DNA of 64,000 nt, taken from positions 12,339,001 through 12,403,000 of the forward strand of contig NC_054559.1 in assembly GCF_017654505.1 (NCBI RefSeq). The letters run 5' to 3'. The notes beneath the pieces were generated by a model. The model saw only the letters and a list, made by a program, of their open reading frames with translations. It searched no databases and was not told where the DNA came from. How positions within the stretch are numbered: the first letter of the stretch is position 1; the number at the start of each line of letters is the position of its first letter. The translations under genes and the position numbers were made by a program. This stretch comes from Polyodon spathula (Eukaryota > Chordata > Actinopteri > Acipenseriformes > Polyodontidae). This document shows, piece after piece, positions 1-55,096 of the stretch.

Positions 1-8529
<8,529 letters not shown>

Positions 8530-11500
8530 CCATGACGATTCTGAGAGCCCACACTGCTGGCTGGAGCCTGCTTTTGCAGGGAGAGGGGAGAACAAACAAT
8601 AAAAAAAAAAAAAAAGAGATACACTATAAGAGATACAATGTATGTGTTTAGTCCCAACCTCACAGTCATATGAGAGATCTTTTTCTTGAGGTGAGCCCAG
8701 GTTTTTTGCCCCAATAGTACATGTCAAATTTGTAGTAACTCTCAAAATAATGAAGTTCAAGTTAAGTTCAACTAAAGCCTGAAATATTGCATGCAGTCAC
8801 TGATTGTGGAGTTAGGAAAGGAATCTGTTCTATACTTCTGACTTGAGATTAAAACATATTAAATTAAACAAGGACCCTTTAAAAAAAAAAAAAAAAAAAA
8901 AAACACAATTGGGTGTTAAAAACCTCAACTAAAAAATTAACACCCAAATTCACAAACGAACTTAAAATGTAGTATGGAATGAAGCCTTTTTTTATTGCTT
9001 ATCTACTGCTAGAAAGGATGGCTTCGTTGACAAGAGCAAGGAAATAGGACTAGAATTTTAATTAGTTTGTTATCCCCCAAAAAAAAAAAACTTGTTGCCT
9101 AATGCAAGACTAAAATTCAGTGAGCACAAGTCTGGCTTCTGTTTCAGCTCTGGAACAAGAGTCCTCTAAAATGTGGAAAAGCCTACCACAAAAAAATTAA
9201 ATACATGGGCGTAGTTACAAATATTTATTGCAGTATTATTAGGTGTTAGGTTATCTATGTTGATATTTATTAAAGCCCCATTTGCACAAGGTCCTGTCAC
9301 CACACTGGGAAGACAGTTGTAGATGTTTACCTGTAGGGCATGCATGCTTTTAAAAAAAAAAAAAGAAAAAAAGAAAAAAAGAAAAAAAAAAAACCCTGAA
9401 AAGCAACCAGTCAGGACCTGAGGCTGACAGCCCAACTCAACAACCTGGGATCTTTAACATGCAAGAAGGGGATCTTTGGTCCATGCGTCATTCGTGTCTA
9501 CTTAAATTAGCACTGATTAATAGAGGGAAGGATCATCATTTACTTCATTTGAAATATGGTCATTTTATAATCCTAATCAGCATCTTTTTCTATTGGCAAA
9601 GCATGGTCTTGTTAGAGCAAAGCTTACACACACTGCAACCACCATACAGAACCAAAAGGAAATACAATATGATTGGGAGACGCTGCAGATGCAACTTTCT
9701 AGTGCCAGTGCAAAGTCTACATCCAAACTAGTCTATATATTGCAATTGTGCAACATATCAATTTGCTATTGGATTTTATTTTTTAAAAATAACTTGTACA
9801 GACAACGTATTGTGTTCTGATTAAGTTCATACTAAAAAGGCACCTTTGGTGCTCTACATGTCCCAGTACTAATTTGAGTGGTGGAAAAAGCCCCATCATG
9901 CAGACCTTTTAAATCATGTTTACAGAAGTTACTTCTGACTCTTGAACTGGTCTGTCAGTCTGTTCCTGCAAACAAACTATTTAAAAATGGAAACATACAT
10001 TGTACAAAATGTTTAGAAAAAAATAAAATAAAACTGCTGTCTTGGGATCAGGTGGCTTTGTGTATTTGGAATATTCCTCAATATACTTAATCAATCCCCA
10101 ATAATCTGTTTTTTGATGCTGGACATCTCTACAAACCTTCACAGCACGCCCCCCAAAAACAGTTGGGCTGCAGTTTACCTCCAGCTACTAAACTGATTTT
10201 TTCTTCTGTTACAAACCGGAAGAGAAAATAAGTGTGATGGCTGCAATACAATTTCTCCAGTAGTGAGACCGGTCTCGAGGCAGGGATACTTTGGTTGTCC
10301 ATTAAATCACAAGTACCACTTCTGCTACGTGTATATGTGAATTTCTTAATTTCTCTTCTGTTTTGTGAAGTTTTTCTAATTTATTTCTATATTAAAAAAA
10401 AATTTGAGAAAGTACTCACTCAGTGGTTATTATTCTGCACACATTTTCTTCACAATTGTTTTTAAACTACAAAAAACTAAGTCATGTTCTCCTTGCACTG
10501 GGAGAAAGGTTTAGACATTGTCCAAGAACGAGTGAAACATATTGGAGTTGCCCTGACACTATTTCAGCACTCCATTAGTATGAATTATTTTTAAATTAAA
10601 CAAAACCACATGGAAAACATTCAATACCACCAAGAAACTTGAATATCAAGTTCAGGACAACTAGAAAAAGTTAGTGGTTCATATTTTTCACCCCAGACAC
10701 ACACTTCAGGAGACAATCATTAATAACAGAAATGTATGCTTGCGGTGAGATTTATTAACAGAAATTGGTCCCTTCAAAACAAAAAGAAACTGCTATTGTA
10801 ACTTGTCATCTACGCAAAAAACAAAACAAAAAAAACACAAAACTCCCCCCAAGGAGCCAGGAATTTGGAAGGGGCAACAGATGAAAACAACGGTGGTCCA
10901 TTAACAAGTGCAGCACCAGACAAGGGAATAAGGGAAACAATATTGCCAACATACACTTTATATAATGTGTGGAACATGGACTGCATTTCATATTCAAATC
11001 ACTCCAATACAAAAAAAAAAAAAAAAAAAAGCTCATGAAAATGGCATCACTAAATAACTGAGGGCCTGTTTTTTTCCTAAACCAACATTACAAAGGCCTT
11101 TTTTTCCTAAAGAAACCAGTATGCAGATTTTAAATGAACAAACCAAAATTATGCAAACATGCATATAAAAAGGTACAATCAGCACTCTTACATTGAAAGG
11201 AAACCAAGTAATACATGTAATTACCAATTTAATTTATATTGCAAGCGTCATCCCATCCTAATACTGAGTAAGCTGTAACTGCAATGTTAGTGGGGGGAGG
11301 GGAACAATAGTTTTCTTGAGGGAGCACCCACTGCTAGCAAACTTGTAAAAGCAGTAGGCATCACGTGCATAGCCATACCATCTCTGCAGCATTAAAAAGA
11401 CATTTCATTCTGTAAAGATTTCTTGTCACAAAAAAAATGCTGACATTAAAAAAAATAATAACTTCAGTTATCTTTAAAACATTTACCTTTTTAGAATCAA

Positions 11501-14134
11501 CTTAAGGTTCTCATACTTAATTGACTGCTGAGTGAGAGGTACAAAAAGAATCACTTGGACTAAAATGGTATTTTGCACTGATTTCATATTTACAGAATTG
11601 ACAAAATTCTCCCTGTTTCTCTCTATAGTCTAGTTCCAGACATAGTTAAAAACGTATCCCCCTCTGAATCCATAATCATATTCTACAAGGCTGGACAACT
11701 ACTGAAATAAAATGAATTGCAATTCCATTCCCAAAACTGTTATTCTCTGCAGAAAGAAGGAACTTTGGTGCCTTAAAGAGCGCAGATACTTTCTATGCAT
11801 TTCTGCAAATAAAGGATTCATTCAGTTTATGAAGGCCTCTGAAGTCCAGTTGGAGGGGGAAGAGAAAACACACCAAATGTTGGAAGAGGTACTGTCAGAA
11901 TAAAGTAGACACATATCTGGGTAACTTGGTTACCACAATGTGGACCAGGACTATCAGATTGTTGTGGCAGTCCTGTGAATTTCTGCCCCATTTCAGTTTT
12001 CAAACTAGAAAACTTAAGAGCTCAGAAACAGGAACGCCTATTTTATTTGAAATTCAGTCCCCTATAAAACTCTCAACAAACCCTTCCCCTCCTCCCGTTC
12101 CATTTTGCCTTGCGCATTTGTACCTGCAGTGCTAGCTTGCATATCTTCACTGATCCCTCAGCAGACTCCACAAACTAAGAAAAGTTTTGTTCTCATTTAA
12201 AAAAAAGTGGAACAAAACCAAAAGTGACATGTAAAAACAACCATGGCGAATACAAGCCATTGTAAAAGCCAGGCTCTAGTCAGAAAACCTCTATGGGCCT
12301 CCTGTCAACAAAACAACCTGATCCTAGGTGAGAGACCAAAACAGTTGGAACACTGATGTTTCCAGGACCTTTCTCACTCAAGACAACTGACAAGGCTTAC
12401 AAAATTGCACAACACTAGACTAAATGACCATTAGAATAAAAACATACTTTTATTATGATACAAAAAATAAAAAAGGAGGCAGCTAGCCACTCCCCTTGAA
12501 CTCAACATACACAAACACATAGTTCTTTTTTCTTCAATTATTTAATTAAAAAGAAACAAATAAACCAACAAGGTTAAAGAAAACAACCTTGACATTTCCA
12601 CAGATACCCAGAAGGTGTCATCCTGGTTGGAAATGGCTTACAAAACAATTAAACTACAGTTTATCTACCCCACACCATGCCTCATCATTCCCCCTACGAT
12701 TTATTTCTTCAAAACCGGCTGTGATTTATGCATTAGATGCATATTTCACACCATATCTTGCCTTGTAAACAGCAGTCCACAACTTCATAATAAATTACCC
12801 CAACGTAAATCAAATGCTCAGCCCCTACGTTAGTGTGCGCACTGTTACACACCAGTATCCATTTCAGCTGCTTTGGTAGAGGCTTAGGCATGTCCTTTTC
12901 ACGCAATCTTTCTCTTTCCTAAAAAAATCACCATCAAAAGGCAAAATTTTAAACTTACAAAGAACATAAAAACAGCACAACAAAGATAGTCCCTGGTCTT
13001 AAGAGTGCCACAGACAAGTACACAGACTCTCATCAGACTAGCACACTCCTGGGTCTTTAAAGTCAAGCTCATTGCAACAAACAAAATATAACACTGTCCT
13101 AATGCAGTCAATTGCAGAATGAATACAAAATACACTAACTTCAACTGGAGCAGAATTTTGTGTTAAACAAAACAATATCAAAGTCTAGATTTTATCAATT
13201 GGTTTGAAGCAAACACCGTACATAATGGCATGTCAAGTTCGGTCAGTGAACAGGTATGCACCAAAGCTAGAAAGTCAAATTAAATTAGACAAAAACTAAA
13301 TCAAAATTGTTATGCTAAATTAGCACCAATAATTAAGTGCCTTTAACAAATACAAGCTCTTTTGAAAATGCATGGCCCAATGCAAAGGCCCAAAATCCAT
13401 GCTGTGGTGAAAGGTGCTGGTTACCTGGAAAGGTACCTGCCAGCTACAAGACCCCAAACACACTAGTGCCCCCTCCCCCCAGAAGAGCATTTTGGCCATG
13501 TTTACAGTTAGTTTTTCATTCTACTGTAACAGATAAATCAGATCTGAGGACACCTGTGTATGTGTGGTGAATTTGAGATTTTGCAGTGTTACAGAGTACA
13601 TTTCATGAGATTCTGGTATGCAGTTACAACTTACTCAGTTTAAAGCTGTAATCTTGTTTGCTTATTTACACTAAATCACAAGTATAAATCAGTTTCTTCT
13701 GCTTTTTACATTTAAAGAGTAGGAGAAAAAGAAAATGCAAACTTAAAATTGTAAGTTTTTCTATAACTAAACGGCGTCTTTCCACTTTTCACCATGGCTT
13801 TGCATGAAGGTCTCATAACACGCATGTCATTTTAAAACAAAATCTGCAAAGGCAGAGCCACTGCTAAATGAAACATTACACCGGGCCTAGACTTTTGATC
13901 AATTAAAATAGGTGTAATCTTTCATGAAATAAGGGTAATGACATTAAAAAAGCTTCCACATACAAAAAAAAGTATATATAGCAGCACACAGTTGGCAAAT
14001 CATAAGACATTTCTAACGTATCAACAAGAAAAAAATGTATATGGCAACTAAAATGCAGATTACAGAGACTTATTCAACATATTCTGTTGGAGTGGATACT
14101 TCTGGCTTCATTATGTGTACGTGTGTAATGGTGC
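8530..14134. other. convergent 3' UTR / intergenic region between bmerb1 and the marf1-like gene
   Basis: A 5.6-kb AT-rich stretch with many A runs and no credible exon. It lies between two genes that point at each other. On the minus strand, AATAAA-type signals lie near 10750, 9222 and 8989, so much of it could be the long 3' UTR of the marf1-like gene. Where each transcript ends cannot be told from sequence alone. Confidence 0.5.
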
Positions 14135-14367
14135 TTAAAGTCGAGTTACGGTTGCAAAGGAGAAGTTAGCTGCCAGCTTCACTTTGTTGCGAGATGTCTT
14201 CTTGGCTGAACTCTCAGTTACATCTCTTTTCAGTGTGCAAGGTGGTGGGGGTTTGTTGACTTGAGAGATGATTGGCGAGCTTGGTTTCTGGACTTGGCTG
14301 GTTAGACAGACGCACCTAGTGCCACTGGCAGGAGTCATGGTGTCAGAGGTCGAGGTATCCTGAAAGA
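14135..14367 (-). CDS. marf1: last coding exon of a minus-strand gene, probably marf1 (meiosis regulator and mRNA stability factor 1)
   Basis: Minus-strand exon with acceptor TTTATTTAG at 14370-14368 and TAA stop at 14137-14135. It encodes a Ser/Thr/Pro-rich, basic, unstructured-looking C-terminus with SGTRCVCLTSQVQKPSSPII, NKPPPPCTLKRD and the end NKVKLAANFSFATVTRL. The reading frame joins the partial exon upstream: ATAG plus TC gives Val. MARF1 is an RNA-binding LOTUS-domain protein with an NYN nuclease domain; none of those domains is in view. The name rests on position (the MARF1 slot between BMERB1 and MYH11, same strand) and a vague resemblance of the tail, so it is tentative. Confidence 0.5.
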
Positions 14368-14468
14368 CTAAATAAAAAAAAAAAAAGGACTTAAACCAAA
14401 AAAACACAACTAAATACAGTACATAGTGGGATAGGAAAGTAATTTTGCAGTTTTTTTCAGATGCATAC

Positions 14469-14500
14469 CTATGACGTTGCTTGGCCGCTCCTCAAACTGG
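14469..14500 (-). CDS. marf1: penultimate exon of the marf1-like gene, cut by the gap
   Basis: Donor GTATGC at 14468-14463. The visible 32 nt read QFEERPSNVI in the frame that joins the last exon. The exon's 5' part lies in the N gap. Confidence 0.45.
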
Positions 14501-15000
14501 NNNNNNNNNNNNNNNNNNNNNNNNNNNNNNNNNNNNNNNNNNNNNNNNNNNNNNNNNNNNNNNNNNNNNNNNNNNNNNNNNNNNNNNNNNNNNNNNNNNN
14601 NNNNNNNNNNNNNNNNNNNNNNNNNNNNNNNNNNNNNNNNNNNNNNNNNNNNNNNNNNNNNNNNNNNNNNNNNNNNNNNNNNNNNNNNNNNNNNNNNNNN
14701 NNNNNNNNNNNNNNNNNNNNNNNNNNNNNNNNNNNNNNNNNNNNNNNNNNNNNNNNNNNNNNNNNNNNNNNNNNNNNNNNNNNNNNNNNNNNNNNNNNNN
14801 NNNNNNNNNNNNNNNNNNNNNNNNNNNNNNNNNNNNNNNNNNNNNNNNNNNNNNNNNNNNNNNNNNNNNNNNNNNNNNNNNNNNNNNNNNNNNNNNNNNN
14901 NNNNNNNNNNNNNNNNNNNNNNNNNNNNNNNNNNNNNNNNNNNNNNNNNNNNNNNNNNNNNNNNNNNNNNNNNNNNNNNNNNNNNNNNNNNNNNNNNNNN
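14501..15000. other. assembly gap (500 N)
   Basis: Exactly 500 undetermined bases, a size often used as a placeholder, so true length is unknown. Open frames spanning it are meaningless. In human synteny the body of MARF1 and all of NDE1 would fall here. Confidence 0.99.
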
Positions 15001-15915
15001 AACTACATGTTTATATACAGTATATGTGTGTGCTTTGGAATCTGAGTTAAGTTCAATCACTGTGTTATAACTGTTATTATATTGTGTTATAACCACTTCA
15101 GCTCTAGGCAGATGATTAGTGGTAAATACAATACATTGTAAAATGTACACACTTGATTGGGATAGAAACTGAGGAGGTTATTTTTCAGGGAATTACAAGT
15201 GCACGAATCCAAGTTTGGGAGCTTGTGTGGACAGTTTTGTACCAGCAGGTGGCACTATTACCTAACCCAACAGTGTGATTGCATTACGTGGATTTACAGG
15301 TAATTTCAAGGCCAACTACAGAATTTCAAAACAGGCAGTGATATTTATATATTCTTGCACCCTCAGCCCAAATAAACTATTGGAATAAAATCACCTCTAA
15401 ATTTGTAGAGTTGAGCCACGGTGGTAAATGTAATGTACCAGTATGTAGAACCAACACATTTACTCTACTTTTTAATGCACACATGTATATCAAAATAGAC
15501 TAATTCACTAATAATAGACTATTATATTTCATGTCATATTGTAGACTTTAGATATCATTTGAAACAGCCACATAAAATGACATAAAGTAGAATGACATTT
15601 GACCTGTCATTTTGTTAACCTGTTTTTTTTTTTTCTATTATTTAAAATAACACACCATACGTATATCTATTTAACTACAGCACGTGGGTTTGTATTCATG
15701 GTCAGGTCATTCTTATATCTGATCTGAAGCTGTAATCTAATTTAAGCACAGTTTAAAAAGTCATCAAATTGCAAAGCAGTCTCGTTGCTGCCACACAGTG
15801 TTTGGAACAGCGTATTGCACTTTGTTTTCAGTGCTGGTGTGGTAGTACAGTATCTGGTACAGTAAGTAAAGTTTGATAAAAAGTGTTTGATGTGATGATT
15901 TATTTAGTTGTGGGT
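15001..15915. other. myh11: myh11 3' flank / 3' UTR
   Basis: No exon of NDE1 (expected on the plus strand) is recognised. On the minus strand an AATAAA lies only about 12 nt after the myh11 stop (15904-15899). The rest is AT-rich, with a T run at about 15623. Confidence 0.5.
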
Positions 15916-49100
<33,185 letters not shown>

Positions 49101-49128
49101 AAATTAACATCTCCAGCTTTTAACAGAG

Positions 49129-49180
49129 TATTTAAACAGAGCCACCCAATAGTAGGGAGGGCTGAGGGGGATAGTCCCTC
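49129..49180 (-). promoter_or_regulatory. myh11: myh11 core promoter: TATA-like TTTAAATA and ATTGG box
   Basis: On the minus strand TTTAAATA (49136-49129) lies about 30 nt before the inferred start. An ATTGG (inverted CCAAT) motif and CCCTCCC repeats sit just upstream. A (CACTG)n run at 49207-49246 lies further upstream. Promoter activity is inferred from layout. Confidence 0.5.
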
Positions 49181-49726
49181 CCTTTTTCACTGCTGCTCTC
49201 TCTCTCCAGTACAGTGCAGTGCAGTGCAGTGCAGTGCAGTGCAGTGTGTGTGTGTGAGGGCTGATCTGTATAGAGTAGGCTTGTCTAACTCATTGATTTT
49301 ATCCTGGCAGAAATCTACAACAAAAACATTTTTAAAAAAATTACAGAATCAATTGGATTATTTGGAACCCACTTATTAAAAATTCCCTTTCAACCCGATA
49401 CTGTAGATATTGTTGGCTGTGAAACTCTTCACAAAGATTAAATGCTTAGTGGTGAAGGACGTTTAAAACACTGTACAGTGGCTATGCTATGGTCGGCATA
49501 CTGGAAGATCGAGACTGGACTTCCAGTTATGTGACTTGATATACCACAAGGGTGAAGTGCATTGTGTATTTTATCGAAACCAATACATGGTAATGAACAG
49601 GTAAAAGCTGACATCAGAAAAAGTTTATTTTAAATAACTACAGTTCATATCTTATTATGTTTTAGCAATAAAGTATATTTAGATGTTCACCATATAAAAA
49701 TAATAAAATTCTTATATATAAACATT

Positions 49727-49731
<5 letters not shown>

Positions 49732-49790
<59 letters not shown>
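49732..49790. repeat. (AT)n microsatellite
   Basis: About 29 AT units with one phase slip, upstream of myh11 and just before a Penelope-like fragment. Confidence 0.96.
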
Positions 49791-49794
<4 letters not shown>

Positions 49795-49829
49795 CTGTAT
49801 ATTATATGTAGTATACATTTGTCCCCAGT

Positions 49830-50598
49830 ACCAGAAACCAGTATGGCAGCACACTCCTACAGACCCTTTAAATTACGACCGTTCGTAAAACAAATTTGTA
49901 ACAAAAATTCTGATTTTCAAACTAAAGCCGCAGGGATGCAGAGCTGCTTTTGGGACAGAGGCTACAATAGACACGTGATTAATACAGCTCTGAAGAGAAT
50001 GTATTACATTCTGACAGTGTTTCTTTTGTTACAGAGTTTAATCATTTCTCTAATGACATTAAAAAAAAAAAAAAACCATAAATCCACCCCTTCACGAGAA
50101 ATCGGGTTTAGAAGAGGAAGAAATAAGAAAGACAAATTGGTTTCCTCTATGTGTAAAGCACCAACAGATACAGTTAATTGGTTCAATATATCTATTGATA
50201 TACATGGTAATTATTGATGTGGTAGATATGTTCACTGTTCTAACACATATCAAATATTTTAAGCACCCAAATTCTGGACGTAGATTTCCCATAAAATGTT
50301 TCATTAACTGTAATTCCACATATATTCTTGGTATGCTGAAAAGCCTTTGTGGTCTCATTTATCTGGAACAAACGATAAGGAATAACAATATGGACTATGC
50401 AATAGCAAGGCATACAAAGCACTAAATCACAGCTCTTCATCGAGCCTTAAATTTATAGGGGTGGAAAAGGTAACAATATTCATAAGTGGTGGCAATAGTG
50501 TAAAACAACTATTAAGAAGGGATGCCTTTTGGATACACACGTTAAATTCGGTTGAACCCAATGGTCTTAATGAGACATTAGAACTGAATTCTTATTGA
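49830..50598 (+). pseudogene. decayed Penelope-like retroelement, C-terminal RT end and GIY-YIG endonuclease region
   Basis: Fragments of one protein are readable across frames: FQTKAAGMQSCFWDRGYNRH (RT thumb-like), then FPIKCFINCNSTYILGMLK, CGLIYLEQT (in place of a CGLYYVGQT-type GIY-YIG core), MDYAIARHTKH and finally LLRRDAFWIHTLNSVEPNGL with NETLELNSY and a TGA at 50596-50598. These motifs are typical of Penelope-like elements in fish and amphibians. Frameshifts and stops separate the pieces, and the 5' part is missing, so it is inactive. Confidence 0.75.
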
Positions 50599-51580
50599 TG
50601 AACCAGTGGAAAGACAGAGTAATAATTTTGCTGACGTCTGTCTGAATTGATACTGAAGGTGGGAATGATTTTGGTAACAATGTTAATAATGGTAGAAAAT
50701 AATGATGCAAAATGTGTATTTTTAGATTATTCATTCTCTGGTGCTGAAAATAACAGTGTGTGTTATTTATATATTCTGATAAGTTTTTTTCTGGCCTCTA
50801 CATGGTGAAAACCCACATATAGAAGATCACACACAGAGTGAGAGTAAAGGGCTTTCATGTGTTAAAGTTAAAATAAAAATACATTCCACCGCAAACTGAA
50901 GAACATGGTCATTACATCTTGTAAGGGCTTGGGTCCAGTATAAAACACCTGGTCAGGTCGCCTCGCACTGATGGCATGGAAAAGAACAATGAGCAACTTA
51001 ACAAGTATCATTGCATTGATGGCTATTGTTCACGCTGAGTTCCAGTTCCATTGTTGCAATGTCTAAGAAAGAAAGATACAACTGCATCTCTGTCTAGTTT
51101 AAGAAACTGTTTAATTGCTCATCTTAGGGCAGCCTTTACTTAGCTGTTTACTGCTTATAAAGTTACAGGAACAGCTTAGCAGTTTATTACTGTGGAATCC
51201 CTTCCACTCCTACTAGGGTGGTGTCCTTTGAAACAAACATCTGAAGAGAATCTCCTACCTGGGGCTATTTATGCCCATAAGAATCCCAGTCCTCAATCTT
51301 CACTTGTAGCTCTTATGGAACTAGACCCACTGCAACCCTGAGTTTTCTATATAAGGCCAGAGCTCCTATTTTCTGTTCTAAATCACGGGCAGGGTGTTTT
51401 GTTTTTCAGCCCGAGAGAGAGATAGGTATGTGCTTTGAAAGGGAAATTCTTCATAAGAGAATTGAATAGGGGGCGGGTGTAAATGGAAATCCAAGAGTGC
51501 CTCTGGTCCTCATCAAGATCAGGACAATGCGGTGCAAGGAAGCTGCAGTGCTGTCTGTGGGCAAGGGGGCTTCTAGCTTG

Positions 51581-51590
51581 CCATATAAGG
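51581..51590. promoter_or_regulatory. perfect CArG box (SRF site) about 2.5 kb upstream of myh11
   Basis: CCATATAAGG fits CC(A/T)6GG exactly. SRF acting through CArG boxes is the established driver of mammalian MYH11. A near match (CTATATAAGG) lies at about 51348. About five such matches are expected by chance in a window of this size and composition. Confidence 0.4.
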
Positions 51591-52915
51591 GCAGCAGAGT
51601 CTCTGAGGAATCCCTCCAGCATTCCCAATTTGGAGTTTTTAACCCAAGAGACTTGGGAAGCTGACTAAATATGGTGTAACTGCATGGAGATCATTAAAAC
51701 AAATTGTTCAACAAGCATGGAGGCAGCAGGCATGCATTCCCTTCACTGTGTACTTACATAGCTCGAAGGATTGGAAAATTAATTTAACTGCGATATATCA
51801 AGAACAGTAGAGGCCAGGGTTGATTCTAACTGACGCATACAAAGTATATAATGTCTGTCTAGCTGGATTTCTCTATCTGCCTCTTCTACAGTATTTCTCT
51901 ATCTGCCTCTTCTACAGTGTGATATTGAAGTTGTAAAATAAGCATTTTCGTTTTAGATTTAAGGTTATGCACTGATCATGTCCCACTATCTGTCTGTCCA
52001 TAGTGTCTTGGAGAAGACAATGACTAGCTTGACGTTTCATGAATCTTTTCCAAACATTTATCTTTCACTCCTACCTTCTATAAGCTTTTTGGAATGCATT
52101 TGGCTATAATTGGCTAAACTGTTTTATATGAATTTTGAATAGATTAATGTATTTGATGTAGGTGCAGTGGTTCTCTTTGATAACTTGTTTACATCTACAA
52201 ATAGTAATGCAACTGTAACACTACCTCATGAAATACCGCATTGTATTTAAACACATTTTACCTTTAATCCATCCCGCAAAAATTCCTTTAATTTCATATT
52301 TGGTGAAGCCAGCCCAGCTTGGGCATCACATTCCTAGAGAAGGCTGTTTAGCCGGGGTTTTCTGACAGTACACCTTCAACAGAGTACAGTAGGATAATGC
52401 ATTGGTTTGTTGTACACTACACCTCTGGAGCCAAGAAACTCGGTTTAGTGACATGAGTCTGATGGTCTCTAACCAGCCTTCAATCAGCAATCAAAAGTCA
52501 CACAATTGTTTGTCTTTGCTTGAGAGAGGCCCAGGACAGAAAAGCAGGGAGTGTTCAGGTTAGGATTGAAGTGCGAGGGGGAAGCTCTCATGCACTGTGC
52601 ACTGTGACTTACTAGTCAGTGCCACTTCACGTGCACCTAATAGAATAAAAATAAACTGTTACATTATGTATATATATCTATGTATGTCTAAATGTATTAT
52701 GCCTTTTATCCAATAATCTTCAGTTGTGAGAACAGTGGAAACATTTTCCTGCTTTGGCATAAAAACGGTATTACAAATCAATGCATACTGGCAAACTATT
52801 GTAAATGTATTGCATTTTGAGGTGAAAAAACATTTTAACCCACAAAGGGGCTTTCCAACCAAAAATATGAATTATTTGATTCCACGCCTACACAATGTGA
52901 CACAGGGTTAAACTG

Positions 52916-52918
<3 letters not shown>

Positions 52919-53000
<82 letters not shown>
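52919..53000. repeat. (TC)n microsatellite
   Basis: About 40 TC units with one TTTC interruption. Confidence 0.97.
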
Positions 53001-53899
53001 ATCAGCAGCCCTCAGATCCTCTATTTGGGAAGAATTTACACATGATATTTTCCAATGCCACACCTCCTGTCTTTTTCCATTCAAATGGAAAAGCTGGGGG
53101 TAGAAAGTAGCAAAATTGTCATTTATAGGTTGTTAAAATTCTTTAACATGCAAATATTTAAACCATCAGAACTGTGAGTCCCATTTAAGGTACAATCTAT
53201 CGATTTAAACTCCTTTATATTTCTGGATCTCTCTAACCCCAGTGGAATGAATTTTGTTTCTAATCTAAGCGCAGAATAAAAAAAAAGACTTTTTGTACGC
53301 TAATGCGAATTGACATGACTTCAGCATCGCACAAGGCATTTGAATTGTTAAGTGGTCATTTTATTAATCTCCCATCCGCAGCAAACCTTTTTATAAATCT
53401 AAAACTCGGCTCTCTAGTCAGTTGTGTTAGAATTATCATGGAGTGTTCTTTCAAAATTGGACAGTAAAGAGAATTATCTTAAGTGCGGCTGATCTGCAAT
53501 TTGACTGTTGTTATGATAATCTATCATTTTTTATATGAAAGAAAATGAGTTCAGCTCAGATATAGCTATATTTTTTGACATTTTATTTACAGAGATGATC
53601 CAATAACAACATGTACAAAACCTAATGATGTGTCATTATAATGTTGTGTTAGTAAAACTGTGTCCAAAATACACATAATGACTCATTCCTTATTGTTTTC
53701 AATACAGCCTCTAACAACATCAGTACAGGCACTGAATTATTTCTCTAAGCTTTAGTGCAGCTGTTCCTCAGACCATCTTGCTGCTGTGTGGATCAGTTTC
53801 ACTGTAGTGCACAGCAATTCATGAAACAGAATGGAGAAAAGAGATACTGTAATTCATATACTGACAGACTAAAGTGGGTTGAACACTCATTCGGCATTG

Positions 53900-55096
53900 T
53901 GAGTACACTTGGGAGTCGATAATGGATAATTGCAAAGCATATGACGTGGTTTATTTGGATTTCCAAAAAGCTTTTGACAAAGTCCCGCACAAAAGATTAA
54001 TTCTCAAACTGAACGCAGTTGGAATTCAAGGAAACACATGTACATGGATTAGGGAGTGGTTAACATGTAGAAAACAGAAAGTACTGATTAGAGGAAAAAC
54101 CTCAGAATGGAGTGTGGTAACCAGCGGTGTACCACAGGGATCAGTATTAGGTCCTCTGCTATTCCTAATCTACATTAATGATTTAGATTCTGGTATAGTA
54201 AGCAAACTTGTTAAATTTGCAGACGACACAAAAGTAGGAGGAGTGGCAAACACTGTTGTAGCAGCAAAGGTCATTCAAAATGATCTAGACAAGATTCAGA
54301 ACTGGGCAGACACATGGCAAATTACATTTAATAGAGAAAAGTGTAAGGTACTGCACGCAGGAAATAAAAATGTACATTATAAATATCATATGGGAGATAC
54401 TGAAATTGGAGAAGGAATCTATGAAAAAGACCTAGGAGTTTTTGTTGACTCAGAAATGTCTTCATCTAGACAATGTGGAGAAGCTATAAAAAAGGCTAAC
54501 AAGATGCTTGGATACATTGTGAAAAGTGTTGAATTTAAATCAAGGGAAGTAATGTTAAAACTGTACAATGCACTAGTAAGACCTCATCTTGAATATTGTG
54601 TGCAGTCTTGGTCACCTCGCTATAAAAAAGATATTGCTGCTCTAGAAAGAGTGCAAAGAAGAGCGACCAAAATTATTCCGGGCTTAAAAGGCATGTCATA
54701 TGCAGACAGGCTAAAAGAATTGAATCTGTTCAGTCTTGAACAAAGAAGACTACATGGCGACCTAATTCAAGCATTGAAAATTCTAAAAGGTATTGACAGT
54801 GTCGACCCAAGGGACTTTTTCAGCCTGAAAAAAGAAACAAGGACCAGGGGTCACAAATGGAGATTAGACAAAGGGGCATTCAGAACAGAAAATAGGAGGC
54901 ACTTTTTTACACAGAGAATTTTGAGGGTCTGGAATCAACTCCCCAGTAATGTTGTTGAAGCTGACACCCTGGGATCCTTCAAGAAGCTGCTTGATGAGAT
55001 TCTGGGATCAATAAGCTACTAACAACCAAACAAGCAAGATGGGCTGAATGGCCTCCTCTCGTTTGTAAACTTTCTTATGTTCTTATGTTCTTATGG
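53900..55096 (+). mobile_element. 5'-truncated CR1/L2-like LINE with open reverse transcriptase frame
   Basis: The open frame 53922-55022 (366 codons) encodes the palm and C-terminal part of a non-LTR reverse transcriptase: DVVYLDFQKAFDKVPHKRL, then SGVPQGSVLGPLLFLIYIND (about 68-88), the catalytic KFADDTK (about 97-103), and a C-terminal FFTQRILRVWNQLPSNVVEA. The endonuclease and N-terminal RT are missing. The 3' end carries GGCCTCCTCTCGTTTGTAAAC and three to four TTCTTATG units, a CR1/L2-type 3' end. The absence of stops suggests a recent insertion. The exact clade is not certain. Confidence 0.88.

Larger units (their letters stand above)
50600..53900. other. intergenic region upstream of myh11
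   Basis: No gene is recognised. It contains CArG-like sites (about 51348, 51581), a short 26-bp tandem duplication of TATTTCTCTATCTGCCTCTT at about 51870-51920, and a (TC)n microsatellite at 52919-53000. Confidence 0.55.

Noticed and set aside
14410..15150. Several long open frames across 14410-15150 on both strands
   Set aside because: They consist almost wholly of N and reflect only the assembly gap.
15001..15915. Possible NDE1 3' exons
   Set aside because: Looked for plus-strand NudE-like coding sequence overlapping the myh11 3' end; nothing was recognisable.
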